From Paracoccus aerodenitrificans (GTDB taxonomy: Bacteria; Pseudomonadota; Alphaproteobacteria; Rhodobacterales; Rhodobacteraceae): 64,000 nucleotides of DNA. The stretch is from assembly GCF_027913215.1 (NCBI RefSeq), contig NZ_CP115784.1:2923501-2987500 (forward strand), written 5' to 3'. The position numbers and the translations under genes are program-made. Of the stretch, positions 55,674 to 64,000 are shown one piece after another. How positions within the stretch are numbered: the stretch's first letter is position 1; every line of letters starts with the position of its first letter. The notes under the pieces were generated by a model. It was not told the origin of the DNA, searched no databases, and saw nothing but the letters and a program-made list of their open reading frames with translations.

Positions 55674-55702
55674 AAAGGGCTCACTAATAATGTGGACCCT
55701 TT
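55674..55702. terminator. Bidirectional hairpin between convergent genes
   Basis: A stem AAAGGG / CCCTTT extended by a few pairs past one mismatch, with an AT-rich loop, lies between the ends of the HD gene and hvrA. It is placed to end both transcripts. Confidence 0.6.
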
Positions 55703-55710
55703 AGAATAGA

Positions 55711-56022
55711 TCAGATCGCCAGATCTTCCAGCGATTTGCCATTGTTCAGCGCATCCTGCACCCAAAGCGGGCGCCGTCCGCGGCCAGTCCAGGTCTGGGT
55801 CGGATCATTGGGATTCGCATATTTCGCCGATACCTTGGAACTACGACGCCCCTTTTTGCCGCCTGTCAGCTCATTCAGCGAAAAGCCATGCTCTTTTGCC
55901 GCTTCTTCAACGGCTGCCAAAGCTTCGCGGCGCTTCCGCTCTTCATATCCATTGATTGAACGGTCAACTTGGGTGCGTAGGTCTCGAAGTTCTTTAAGCG
56001 ATAAGTTTTCCAGATCGATCAT
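55711..56022 (-). CDS. hvrA: H-NS family nucleoid protein HvrA
   Basis: 103 residues. An N-terminal coiled coil (LSLKELRDLRTQVDRSINGY, EERKRREALAAVEEAA) serves oligomerisation and the C-terminal DNA-binding motif is YANPNDPTQTWTGRGRRPLW. HvrA is a trans-acting regulator of photosynthesis and nitrogen-fixation genes in R. capsulatus and sits next to regA there, as here. It lies in AT-rich DNA, which H-NS proteins prefer. Its role here without a visible photosynthesis cluster is likely redox or silencing control. Confidence 0.92.
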   Translation of the reverse strand: MIDLENLSLKELRDLRTQVDRSINGYEERKRREALAAVEEAAKEHGFSLNELTGGKKGRRSSKVSAKYANPNDPTQTWTGRGRRPLWVQDALNNGKSLEDLAI

Positions 56023-56098
56023 CGATCACTCCAATTAAGTCAGAAACTATCCAATAAAATTAAATAGGCATAAATGTCAATTTAAAATAGGCTTATTC

Positions 56099-56653
56099 CT
56101 ATTTCGGACTTCTTTTGGCCAAAATCCGCTGAAGTGTACGCCGATGCATATGAAGCCGCCTTGCCGTTTCGCTTACATTTCGGTCGCATTGTTCATAAAC
56201 GCGTTGAATATGTTCCCATTTAACCCTGTCAGCAGACATCGGATTTTCCGGCGGAGACGGCAGAACTTCGTTTTTTTCCAGCAGAGCCGCAGCGATATCG
56301 TTGGCATCAGCCGGCTTTGCCAGATAATCCGTCGCTCCCATCTTCACGGCAGCGACTGCGGTTGCGATGGCGCCATAGCCCGTCAGCACGACAACCCGCG
56401 CATCAGGGCGAAGATCATGAAGCGCATCAACAATATCCAGCCCGTTCCCATCCTCCAGACGCAGATCGACCACAGCATAGGCGGGCGGTGACGATCTGAG
56501 AGAGATCAGGGCATCAGCCACAGAAAAAGAGATCTTCGGCTGAAATCCCCGCTTTTCCATCGCGCGGCCAAGCCTGTTTGCAAAAATCTCGTCATCATCG
56601 ACAACAAGCAGCGAAGCATCTCTGCCAATTTCAAAATCATACTCTTCAGACAT
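56099..56653 (-). CDS. regA: Redox response regulator RegA (ActR/PrrA)
   Basis: 184 residues. Receiver domain with LLVVDDDEIFANRLGRAM, phosphoacceptor Asp in YAVVDLRLEDGNGLD and TDYLAKPADAND. A proline stretch (LPSPPENPMSADRVKWEHI) joins a Fis-like helix-turn-helix (DRNVSETARRLHMHRRTLQR). It is the partner of the RegB kinase encoded divergently beyond senC. In relatives it controls respiration, nitrogen and carbon fixation genes in response to redox state. Confidence 0.96.
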   Translation of the reverse strand: MSEEYDFEIGRDASLLVVDDDEIFANRLGRAMEKRGFQPKISFSVADALISLRSSPPAYAVVDLRLEDGNGLDIVDALHDLRPDARVVVLTGYGAIATAVAAVKMGATDYLAKPADANDIAAALLEKNEVLPSPPENPMSADRVKWEHIQRVYEQCDRNVSETARRLHMHRRTLQRILAKRSPK

Positions 56654-56732
56654 CGGTATCTCCGCCGCGAAACAGACATATATCCCTAAACAAAAAGCGG
56701 GGCGGGATCAAATCTTCGTGCAGCCTCCGAGA

Positions 56733-57386
56733 TCAGGACGCATTCACGAAGCAACCGACCCGCTCGGCCATTTCTTCGGCGCTTATGTCGCGATTGAAGA
56801 ACTCAACGAATCCTGCTTCGGGCAAAGACAGATAAGTCTGCGTCGTATGCGAAACGGTATAATCGTCACTGCCATCGTCATTCACGATATAAGCGACACG
56901 CCAGGTTTTCGCCATTGCCGCGATATCTTCCTCGGAACCTGTGAGGCCGATCATCTTTTCATGCATATTGGCGGTGTAATCATTCATCACTTCCGGCGTA
57001 TCGCGTTTCGGATCGACCGTAACGAAAACCGCCTGAGCGTCGATCCCGTCTTCTTCCAGCAGATCAAGCGCCTCGGCATTCCGGCTGTTATCCAGCGGGC
57101 AAACATCCGGGCAGAAGCTGAAGCCGAAATAGATCAGCGTCGGCTTTGTGATAATATCGGCATCCGTCACGCGATTGCCGTTTTCGTCGGTCATTTCAAA
57201 AGGCCCGCCAATCGAACCGGCACCGCCTGCAATGACGCCCTCCCGGCATTGCGAAAACGCGTCCTGACCATCACCAAGTGCAGTTTGCGTGGCTGCATTA
57301 TCCGCGCGGCCCAGCCACAGCCAGCCAAGAACCAGCAACAGGACAGAGGCAAGCGCCCCGACGATAAGAAGCTTCTTGTCAGTCAT
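56733..57386 (-). CDS. senC: SCO/SenC family copper chaperone
   Basis: 217 residues. An N-terminal membrane anchor (LLIVGALASVLLLVLGWLWL) and a thioredoxin fold carrying the copper-binding CxxxC motif, FSFCPDVCPLDN, with the conserved His later in SHTTQTYLSL region. Substituted for PrrC/SenC, this protein loads copper into cytochrome oxidase CuA and affects RegB signalling in some species. It lies between regA and the divergent regB, as in R. capsulatus and R. sphaeroides. Confidence 0.94.
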   Translation of the reverse strand: MTDKKLLIVGALASVLLLVLGWLWLGRADNAATQTALGDGQDAFSQCREGVIAGGAGSIGGPFEMTDENGNRVTDADIITKPTLIYFGFSFCPDVCPLDNSRNAEALDLLEEDGIDAQAVFVTVDPKRDTPEVMNDYTANMHEKMIGLTGSEEDIAAMAKTWRVAYIVNDDGSDDYTVSHTTQTYLSLPEAGFVEFFNRDISAEEMAERVGCFVNAS

Positions 57387-57473
57387 GACTAATCCCCACG
57401 AAATTGCAGCGCATTGATCGCTTAATCCGACCCGGATATCAACGGTAGCGACATGTGCGTAACAGGTGGTGAC

Positions 57474-58811
57474 ATGGCGACCAGCCCCGTTCCGGGAATC
57501 TCGCGGCTTTTTGATTTCGTTCCCAGAGCAGAGCCGATCCGAAGGCGTACACTGATACTGCTGCGATGGGTCGCATTGGGCGGTCAGATCGGAGCCATCG
57601 CGGTTGCCTGGATAATCGGCGTCAGGTTTTCAATCACTGCCGCGCTTGCGGTCGTCATATGCAGTGCGCTTCTGAACCTGTGGATGACGTTCATGCCGCA
57701 GCGCCTGACCCGGCGTGGCGTAGCGGCGCAGCTTGTCTTCGACCTCATACAGATCTCGCTTCTGATTGCGTTGACCGGCGGTCTGTCAAACCCGTTCGCG
57801 CTTCTGGTGCTGGCACCCGTGACGGTTGCAGCGACCGCTCTGCCGACCCGCGAAACTCTGATCGTCGGGCTGACGACCATCATCATGATCTCAATCGCGG
57901 CCGTAAGTGCCAGCCCGCTGCAGCATGCGACCCTCGATCTGACCATGCCGCCCGCATTGCTTCTGGCGCACTGGACGGCAATCGTGATCGGGGTAGTGTT
58001 CTTTGCAGGCTACGCGCGGCGTGTCTCGCATGAGCTTGCGGCCTCGGCCAATGCGCTTTTTGCGACCCAGCTTGCCCTGGCACGCGAACAGAAGCTGCAA
58101 CATCTGGGCGGCGTGATCGCGGCGGCGACACATGAACTCGGTACACCGCTTGGGACGATCAAGCTGATCGCAACCGAATTGCGCGATGAACTGGCCGAGG
58201 CGCTTCCGGATCGCAAGGATCTGGACGAGGACGTCACGGCGCTTGCACAGTCCGCCGATCGCTGCCGGGAAATCATGCGCTCGATGGGCAGGGCAGGGAA
58301 AGAGGACCTTCAGCTTCGAACCGCTCCGCTGCGCACCTTGCTAGAAGAGGCCGCCGCGCCCCATGCAGATCGCTCACGGCAAGTCTCGATCTCGCTTGCG
58401 GATGATGTCGGTGGGCTTATCGTCAGGCGCGATCCGGGGATATTGCACGGCCTGCGCAATATCATCCAGAACGCCGTGGATTATGCCCGTCAGGACGTCG
58501 ATATCGACGCCAGCATTTTCGACGGGCAGTTATCGGTCACCATTCGCGATGACGGGCCGGGATTTCCCGCGGATGTACTCAGCCAGCTTGACGATTTTCT
58601 GCCCGTCGCACGGCGCGATGACAAACCGGCAGGGCAGGAGGGGATGGGTCTGGGACTGTTTATTGCCCGGACATTGCTGGAAGGAAGCGGAGCGAGGGTT
58701 GCTTTCGGGAATGGCCGGACAGGCGCCGAAATCACGGTCACTTGGCCCGATCACCGCATCCTTGCAGATGACCGCAAGGCTCTGAAAGATAACCCATATC
58801 TTCTTGAATGA
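57474..58811 (+). CDS. regB: Redox sensor histidine kinase RegB (PrrB/ActS)
   Basis: 445 residues from ATG 57474 (AGGTGGT box upstream); an ATG 21 bases earlier is possible. Six membrane helices; the quinone-binding motif GGLSNPFALLVLAPVTVAAT is intact. The H-box AATHELGTPLGTIKLIATEL carries the phosphorylated His. The redox-active Cys of RegB appears conserved at QSADRCREIMRSMG. ATPase motifs: IIQNAVDYAR (N box), IRDDGPGFP, and GMGLGLFIARTLLEGSGARV. Paired with RegA for control by quinone and oxygen status. Confidence 0.96.
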   Translation: MATSPVPGISRLFDFVPRAEPIRRRTLILLRWVALGGQIGAIAVAWIIGVRFSITAALAVVICSALLNLWMTFMPQRLTRRGVAAQLVFDLIQISLLIALTGGLSNPFALLVLAPVTVAATALPTRETLIVGLTTIIMISIAAVSASPLQHATLDLTMPPALLLAHWTAIVIGVVFFAGYARRVSHELAASANALFATQLALAREQKLQHLGGVIAAATHELGTPLGTIKLIATELRDELAEALPDRKDLDEDVTALAQSADRCREIMRSMGRAGKEDLQLRTAPLRTLLEEAAAPHADRSRQVSISLADDVGGLIVRRDPGILHGLRNIIQNAVDYARQDVDIDASIFDGQLSVTIRDDGPGFPADVLSQLDDFLPVARRDDKPAGQEGMGLGLFIARTLLEGSGARVAFGNGRTGAEITVTWPDHRILADDRKALKDNPYLLE

Positions 58812-58852
58812 ATTAACAGGTTATTAACTATTTTCAGCAAGCCTGATGTGGA

Positions 58853-60430
58853 ATGTCGGAGTTCCACAGGCAAATGCATGACCTTGTAACCATATCGGTC
58901 GCGCTTTTTTGTACCGCAGTACCTTGCTTTGCGGGTGTGTTTATAATTCGGGGGCTGGAAAATCGTCACGTCAAAGCCTCGCTGACCGAAGGTCTGCTTG
59001 AGCCCTGTATTTTCCTCTACAACAACGAAAAACTGCTCGACGCAACAAGACCTGCCAAAGCCATTCTGGACGGGTGCGCGAGTTCGACGCTGACCTCGCT
59101 CAAGACCCGGCTGGCCCGGTGTTTTCCGGATCTTTCTGAGCTGGATAATATGCTTGCAGCAGAGGGCAGGGCGATCTTGTCTGGGAAAGATACCGCCGGG
59201 GTTCGCCTGACTGCGGAAAAAACGATCAGTGGCGCAATTCGGCTGACATTGGTGCAGCCCGAAAACACAGAGGCCGGGATTGTGATCGACGCGCTGTCCT
59301 ATAAGGCGATGGAGGATGAGCTGGGTCTTCTTCGCGAAGTCGTCGACAATGCCCCCATGCTGGTTTCGCGTCGCGATTCCAGTAATGAAATAACCTGGGT
59401 CAATTCGCCATATCTCGCGCTTTCAGAGACTCTGGACCCACAGCACACGAAATGGCCATTGCCGGATATCCTCGGCGGAACAGCCGGGACGGACAGAACG
59501 CGCCGCCACGCAATACCGTCGGGGCTCGATTCGCAGGCCGCTGTTAACTGGTATGAATGTCATCAGCACATCGCCACTCACGGCACCATAACCTATGCGC
59601 TCAATGCCGATGCGAAGGTGCAGGCAGAGGAAACCCATCGCGAATTCCTCCGCTCGCTGACCAACACATTTGCGGAATTATCCATCGGACTGGCGGTGTT
59701 CGACCGTCAGCGCATTCTGCAATTATTCAATCCGGCACTGTCGGACCTGACAGGCCTGCCCACACCCTTCCTGACAGCCCGCCCCTCGCTCAGCTCTGTT
59801 CTGGACGAATTGCGCGATCGCAGAATGGTGCCCGAGCGTCGTGATTACAACGAGTGGCGCAAAGGCTTGCTTGCATTGGAAGCAGGCGAGGATTCGGGCT
59901 ATTTTGCCGAGAAATGGTCCCTTCCGGGTGACCGCACCTATCGGGTCAGCGGTCGGCCCTACGGGGGCGGCGCGGCCGTGTTGCTGTTCGAAGACATTAC
60001 CCCGGAAGTCAGCCGGGTCCGCGATCTCAGGGAAGAGCTTCAGAAAATCAACGATGTGATGAACACCCTTGATGAGGCACTTATTCTGTTCGACGCCCTA
60101 GGCCAAGCCCTGCTCGCCAATCAGTCTTATTTGACCCTGTGGCGCGAAGAGCCGCGGGATCTCTCCGCCGCGCTGACATTATGGCGCGGAGACTGGTCAG
60201 AAGCACCGGGGCTGGCAGAGCTGGAACAGAAACTGACATCCAGTGACACAGTATCAGCCTGCCGGGGCGTACTGTTCGGCCCCGGCGATACCGGCATTCT
60301 GAACTGGTCATTATCGCCTTTACCCGGGGGGCGGCGACTGGTGCGCTTTACACCGGCCTCCGCCAGCCAGACAGCTCATCATCCGAAAATCGAAGACAAC
60401 CCGTTACCGACAGCCGAATCCGCCTCATAG
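58853..60430 (+). CDS. PAS-domain protein without a kinase domain
   Basis: 525 residues, 41 bases after regB. One N-terminal membrane helix (VTISVALFCTAVPCFAGVFI) is followed by three or four PAS-like segments (LLREVVDNAPMLVSRRDSSN, LSIGLAVFDRQRILQLFNPA, KINDVMNTLDEALILFDALG). Clear histidine-kinase or diguanylate-cyclase motifs are absent, so it may be a truncated or non-catalytic sensor. Being downstream of regB on the same strand, it may be part of the redox network; that is inference. Similar proteins in Rhodobacterales are usually labelled PAS-domain containing and are uncharacterised. Confidence 0.82.
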   Translation: MSEFHRQMHDLVTISVALFCTAVPCFAGVFIIRGLENRHVKASLTEGLLEPCIFLYNNEKLLDATRPAKAILDGCASSTLTSLKTRLARCFPDLSELDNMLAAEGRAILSGKDTAGVRLTAEKTISGAIRLTLVQPENTEAGIVIDALSYKAMEDELGLLREVVDNAPMLVSRRDSSNEITWVNSPYLALSETLDPQHTKWPLPDILGGTAGTDRTRRHAIPSGLDSQAAVNWYECHQHIATHGTITYALNADAKVQAEETHREFLRSLTNTFAELSIGLAVFDRQRILQLFNPALSDLTGLPTPFLTARPSLSSVLDELRDRRMVPERRDYNEWRKGLLALEAGEDSGYFAEKWSLPGDRTYRVSGRPYGGGAAVLLFEDITPEVSRVRDLREELQKINDVMNTLDEALILFDALGQALLANQSYLTLWREEPRDLSAALTLWRGDWSEAPGLAELEQKLTSSDTVSACRGVLFGPGDTGILNWSLSPLPGGRRLVRFTPASASQTAHHPKIEDNPLPTAESAS

Positions 60431-60465
60431 CACCGGAAACGGTTGCGGAAACGAAGCCCTGAGAT

Positions 60466-60657
60466 CTACCCGATATTCGACTTTGGCCCGGCAAAATACC
60501 ACGCAATCAGCCCAACCACCGGTAGGATGGCGACAACCAGAACCCAGATAATCTTGCTGGTCCTCTCTGCGCCCGAATTGATGATCTGCGCAATCGCCCA
60601 GACATCCAGCGCAAAAATGATAAGGCCGAACAGGCCCGTGAACATATTGAATTGCAT
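60466..60657 (-). CDS. Small PLDc_N-type membrane protein
   Basis: 63 residues with two membrane helices (FTGLFGLIIFALDVWAIAQI and IIWVLVVAILPVVGLIAWYF). The pattern WVLVVAILPVVGLIAWYFAGP is that of the PLDc N-terminal domain found at the start of cardiolipin synthases and also as a free-standing protein. It is convergent with the PAS gene. Function unknown. Confidence 0.8.
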   Translation of the reverse strand: MQFNMFTGLFGLIIFALDVWAIAQIINSGAERTSKIIWVLVVAILPVVGLIAWYFAGPKSNIG

Positions 60658-60787
60658 CGCTACTCCGGCATCAGATCAATTTCTCTAAGCTGCCAGTATA
60701 ACGAACGCTTTGCATCGCTGGTTCCGTGCAACGCGTCCTATTCCGCCTGCCATCGCTCAAAATTTCGTGCAGGCAAAAATATCAATT

Positions 60788-62086
60788 TTACAGCACATAG
60801 CGCGACAGATCGGCAGATCGCGAAAGATCGCCAAGATGCTTCTCGACGAAACCGGCATCGACCACCAGCTTTTCGCCGCTGCGGTCAGGGGCCGAGAAAG
60901 ACAGCTCTTCGAAGACCCGCTCGACAACCGTATAGAGCCGCCGCGCACCGATATTCTCAACACTGTCATTCACCTCGGCGGCGATCCGCGCCAACGCGGA
61001 TATCCCGTCCTCGGCAAATTCGACGCTGACGCCTTCCGTGCCCATCAGCGCAGTATATTGCAGGGTCAGGGCGTTATCCGTCTCGGTCAGGATGCGCACG
61101 AAATCCTCTTCCGTCAGCGCACGAAGCTCAACCCGGATCGGCAGGCGGCCCTGAAGCTCGGGCAGCAGATCCGAGGGTTTCGAGACATGGAACGCCCCAG
61201 AGGCAATAAACAGGATATGATCGGTCTTGACCGGCCCATATTTCGTGCTGACCGTCGTACCCTCGATCAAGGGCAGCAAATCACGCTGCACCCCTTCACG
61301 GCTGACATCGCTGCCACGCGCATCGGTCCGCGCCGAGACCTTGTCGATCTCATCGATGAAAACGATGCCGTTTTCCTGAACCGCTTCCAAGGCGGCGGCC
61401 TTCACCGCCTCGTCATCCAGCAGCTTGTCGGCCTCTTCAGCGATCAGCAACTCATAGCTTTCCGCGACGGTCACTTTCCGCTTCACCCGCCGACCGCCGA
61501 AAGCCTTCATCAGCCCCGACAGGTCCATCATTCCCATGCCGCCCTGACCGGGAATATCCAGACCGCCCAGAGGATTCGAGTTATCCTGAATCTCGACCTC
61601 GATCACCGTATCGTCCAGCTCGCCCCGCTTCAGCTTGTCGCGGAACATATTCCGGGTCTGGTCCCGCGCACCCTCACCGGCAAGCACCTCGATCACCCGA
61701 TCCTCAGCCGCCTTGTGAGCGCGGGATTTCACGTCCTCGCGCATCCGCTCACGCGTATCGATCATGGCCGCATCGGTCAGATCGCGGATGATCTGTTCGA
61801 CATCGCGCCCGACATAGCCGACCTCGGTAAATTTCGTTGCTTCAACCTTGATGAACGGCGCCTGCGCCAGCCGGGCCAGTCTGCGGCTGATCTCGGTCTT
61901 GCCGACGCCGGTCGGGCCGATCATCAGGATGTTCTTGGGATAGACCTCATCGCGCAGATCATCCGGCAATTGCTTGCGCCGCCAGCGATTGCGCAGCGCC
62001 ACAGCAACGGCCCGCTTGGCATCCTTCTGCCCGATAATAAACCGGTCCAGTTCCGAGACGATTTCACGCGGAGTCAGTTCGGTCAT
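60788..62086 (-). CDS. hslU: ATP-dependent protease ATPase subunit HslU
   Basis: 432 residues from the ATG beginning [20 protein letters not shown]; a reading from 62149 is an upstream extension without a ribosome binding site. AAA+ unfoldase motifs: Walker [41 protein letters not shown] (pore motif GYVG), Walker [14 protein letters not shown], and the C-terminal [16 protein letters not shown] with sensor 2. The C-terminus SADLSRYVL inserts into HslV. It unfolds substrates for the protease encoded 59 bases upstream. Confidence 0.97.
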   Translation of the reverse strand: MTELTPREIVSELDRFIIGQKDAKRAVAVALRNRWRRKQLPDDLRDEVYPKNILMIGPTGVGKTEISRRLARLAQAPFIKVEATKFTEVGYVGRDVEQIIRDLTDAAMIDTRERMREDVKSRAHKAAEDRVIEVLAGEGARDQTRNMFRDKLKRGELDDTVIEVEIQDNSNPLGGLDIPGQGGMGMMDLSGLMKAFGGRRVKRKVTVAESYELLIAEEADKLLDDEAVKAAALEAVQENGIVFIDEIDKVSARTDARGSDVSREGVQRDLLPLIEGTTVSTKYGPVKTDHILFIASGAFHVSKPSDLLPELQGRLPIRVELRALTEEDFVRILTETDNALTLQYTALMGTEGVSVEFAEDGISALARIAAEVNDSVENIGARRLYTVVERVFEELSFSAPDRSGEKLVVDAGFVEKHLGDLSRSADLSRYVL

Positions 62087-62145
62087 ATTCTCTCTTTCAT
62101 CCTGGCTGAAAATATCCTGGGGGTCAGGGGGCAACGCCCCCTGAA

Positions 62146-62703
62146 TCACGCATCCAGCTTTTCGACGGTAAGGTTTCCATTGGTGTACACGCAGATATCC
62201 GCAGCGATTGCCATCGCCTTGCGGGCGATCTCTTCGGCATCCATCCCGGTCTCAAGCAAAGCCCGCGCCGCCGCCAAGGCGAAATTCCCGCCCGAGCCGA
62301 TTGCGGCGATGTCATGTTCCGGCTCAAGCACATCGCCGGCGCCGGTGACGACATAAAGCTGCGCACCATCGGTGACGATCAGCATCGCTTCGAGATTGCG
62401 CAGATATTTATCGGTGCGCCAGTCCTTCGCCAGTTCGACACAGGCCCGCTGAAGCCGTCCGGGCGCGGCTTCCAGTTTCTTCTCCAGCCGCTCCAGCAGG
62501 GTGAAAGCATCGGCTGTCGAACCGGCAAATCCGACAACCACGTCACGCCCGCCCGGCGATAATCTGCGTACTTTCCGGGCCGATCCTTTCATCACCGTCT
62601 GACCGACACTGACCTGCCCATCACCTGCGACAACCACCTTGCCACCGCGCTTCACCGCAAGAATCGTGGTGCCATGCCAGCCGGGGAACTTATCATCCGC
62701 CAT
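62146..62703 (-). CDS. hslV: ATP-dependent protease proteolytic subunit HslV
   Basis: 185 residues from the ATG beginning [20 protein letters not shown]. Removal of the short propeptide exposes the catalytic Thr (GTTIL). Other family elements: [40 protein letters not shown] and [20 protein letters not shown]. Forms the dodecameric protease core with HslU. The reading to 62970 overlaps the divergent gene and is not used. Confidence 0.97.
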   Translation of the reverse strand: MADDKFPGWHGTTILAVKRGGKVVVAGDGQVSVGQTVMKGSARKVRRLSPGGRDVVVGFAGSTADAFTLLERLEKKLEAAPGRLQRACVELAKDWRTDKYLRNLEAMLIVTDGAQLYVVTGAGDVLEPEHDIAAIGSGGNFALAAARALLETGMDAEEIARKAMAIAADICVYTNGNLTVEKLDA

Positions 62704-62793
62704 GAAACTCTCCTTCGTTGCAGTGCAGATAGGTGTGCGCCGCCCGGCCCGCAAGCCATTGCGGTCATATGCGGCGCAGCCTAGCTTGCGCAT

Positions 62794-63681
62794 ATGGTTG
62801 AAACAACTTTGCGAATCCATCTTGAAGAGTCCATGCTTTCGCAAGCAAAAGCGGGCCGTTTCAACTTTGCGAACCGGATCAGGGAAGCGGTGGAAGACTG
62901 TGGCTGGACCGTCGAATTTGCCGCCGAAACCGACCGCATCCCGGATCGCCGCAGCTATGCGCTTCACCATATGAGCGGTCCGTCACATTCCCGCGTTTTG
63001 CTGTTTCGCCGGACTTATTACTATCCGTTCTGGCATATCGAAAAGGACCCGCAACGCTGGCGATGGCCGGTCGCTCAAACGATATTCGAACCGGATCAGA
63101 CGGATCAGGCAGAGGCGAAGCAGTTCATCCATAAATTGCGGCAGCGCATCATGCCCGACCTGTCACCCGGCACGCCCGAGCATGTGCTGATTCCCCTTCA
63201 GGAACGGCTGACCGAAATGCGCTCCTTCCAGACAATGAGCCCGCTCGACATGGTTGAAACCGTCGCCGCCACGGGCAGGCGTTGCATTGTCACATTACAT
63301 CCGAAGGGTGACTACAGCGGCAAGGAAAAGCGGGCGCTCGACGCGCTGATCCGCCGTTACGACAATCTCTGCATCGGAAGCAACAGCCGCGCATTGCTGC
63401 CGGGCACGTCATTTGTCGCGACGCAAAACAGCTCGGTCGCCTTCGATGCCTATCTTCTGGCCCGGCCGGTGGTCCTGTTCGGCCAGATTGATTTCCACCA
63501 TATCGCCCTGAAAGTCAGCGATCTGGGTGCAGACGAGGCCCTGCAACGCGCCCCACATCACAAGGCGTATTATGCGAAATATCTGCTCTGGTTTCTTCGC
63601 GATCAGGCGATAGATGCCTCGGCCCCCTCTGCCGGGGACCGCATCATTGAGGCCATGAGAAAGGGCGGCTGGCCAATCTGA
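62794..63681 (+). CDS. Capsule polysaccharide biosynthesis-like protein of unknown function
   Basis: 295 residues starting [20 protein letters not shown]. No signal peptide or membrane helix. The region around [40 protein letters not shown] and [20 protein letters not shown] resembles the C-terminal part of KpsS/KpsC-like or GT-B type glycosyltransferases, where the HPK and NSS...A motifs contact the nucleotide sugar. A real glycosyltransferase role is only an inference. Divergent from hslV. The protein looks conserved, with no sign of decay. Confidence 0.75.
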   Translation: MVETTLRIHLEESMLSQAKAGRFNFANRIREAVEDCGWTVEFAAETDRIPDRRSYALHHMSGPSHSRVLLFRRTYYYPFWHIEKDPQRWRWPVAQTIFEPDQTDQAEAKQFIHKLRQRIMPDLSPGTPEHVLIPLQERLTEMRSFQTMSPLDMVETVAATGRRCIVTLHPKGDYSGKEKRALDALIRRYDNLCIGSNSRALLPGTSFVATQNSSVAFDAYLLARPVVLFGQIDFHHIALKVSDLGADEALQRAPHHKAYYAKYLLWFLRDQAIDASAPSAGDRIIEAMRKGGWPI

Positions 63682-63716
63682 CCGCCGCCCCCAATCCATT
63701 CTCAGACAGTCTCGGA

Positions 63717-64000
63717 TCAGACGTTTTCGTCAATCCAGGCCTTCAGCGCAGCCTTGGGTGCAGCGCCGATCTTGTTCGATACAACCTTGCCGTCCTTGAA
63801 CATGAACAGCGCCGGAATGCCGCGTACGCCCATCGAAGCCGGGCTTTCCGGGTTTTCGTCCACATTCACCTTAACGATCTTGATCTTATCCGCATATTCG
63901 TCGGAAAGCTCTTCCAGAGCGGGACCGATCTGCTTGCACGGGCCGCACCATTCTGCCCAGAAGTCGACGATCACGGGCGTGTCGGAATTTACGACCTCTG
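63717..64000 (-). CDS. trxA: Thioredoxin (partial, C-terminal part)
   Basis: The reverse strand is open from the window edge to the stop at 63717, giving about 94 residues. The active site is WCGPC in [20 protein letters not shown], followed by the cis-Pro region [14 protein letters not shown] and the C-terminal [12 protein letters not shown]. This is a normal cytoplasmic thioredoxin, a general disulfide reductase. The first 10-15 residues lie outside the window. Confidence 0.95.
   Translation of the reverse strand, partial: EVVNSDTPVIVDFWAEWCGPCKQIGPALEELSDEYADKIKIVKVNVDENPESPASMGVRGIPALFMFKDGKVVSNKIGAAPKAALKAWIDENV

Noticed and set aside
60710-62356. Forward-strand open frame of 548 codons
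   Set aside because: Antisense to hslU and hslV, both of which have all family motifs.

Overview
The window is a high-GC chromosomal segment of an alphaproteobacterium, almost certainly Rhodobacterales and probably Paracoccus or a close relative. This is inferred from the regB / senC-regA-hvrA locus arranged as in Rhodobacter capsulatus, the pstSCAB-phoU-phoB operon, hslVU, secB next to a Tim44-like and an Smr gene, and the abundance of TRAP and tripartite-tricarboxylate (TTT) uptake systems. No rRNA, tRNA or CRISPR array was recognised.

Layout. (1) 1-2.8 kb: an RND efflux pair (permease cut by the window edge, plus periplasmic adaptor) and an Lrp/AsnC regulator. (2) 2.9-3.7 kb: a frameshifted, truncated IS6-type transposase remnant and unassigned DNA. 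(3) 3.7-15.2 kb: a surface-polysaccharide region with very large mosaic glycosyltransferases, a methyltransferase fused to a coiled coil, and a polysaccharide pyruvyl transferase gene broken by a frameshift and a stop codon. (4) 15.5-28.2 kb: catabolism and uptake. An M20 amidohydrolase and a LysR regulator precede a TTT transporter linked to a QuiC-type 3-dehydroshikimate dehydratase and a shikimate-dehydrogenase-like enzyme, pointing to quinate/shikimate use. A 3-hydroxyacyl-CoA/L-gulonate dehydrogenase-like gene and a TRAP transporter follow. (5) 28.4-33.1 kb: an exported HAD phosphatase, an octaheme cytochrome c with a C-terminal helical repeat region, and an exported arylsulfatase. (6) 33.2-39.4 kb: a complete Bat/MoxR cluster (DUF58, DUF4381, BatA, BatB-TPR, BatD, MoxR). 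(7) 39.8-46.0 kb: the phosphate operon, with a clear Pho box but no phoR beside it. (8) 46.0-52.5 kb: an accessory stretch with an RTX-Hint protein carrying three VHL-beta-like repeats, an intact IS5-family element, rlmN, and an IS3 transposase scrap. (9) 52.5-64 kb: conserved core genes: smr, Tim44-like, fxsA, secB, an HD hydrolase, hvrA, regA, senC, regB, a PAS protein, hslU, hslV, a capsule-type protein and the end of thioredoxin.

The most unusual items are the mosaic glycosyltransferase set sharing a small aromatic/DV module, the decaying pyruvyl transferase, the octaheme/sulfatase/phosphatase neighbourhood, and the RTX-Hint protein with interleaved VHL-like domains. All family assignments come from reading the sequence and motifs; no database search was run.
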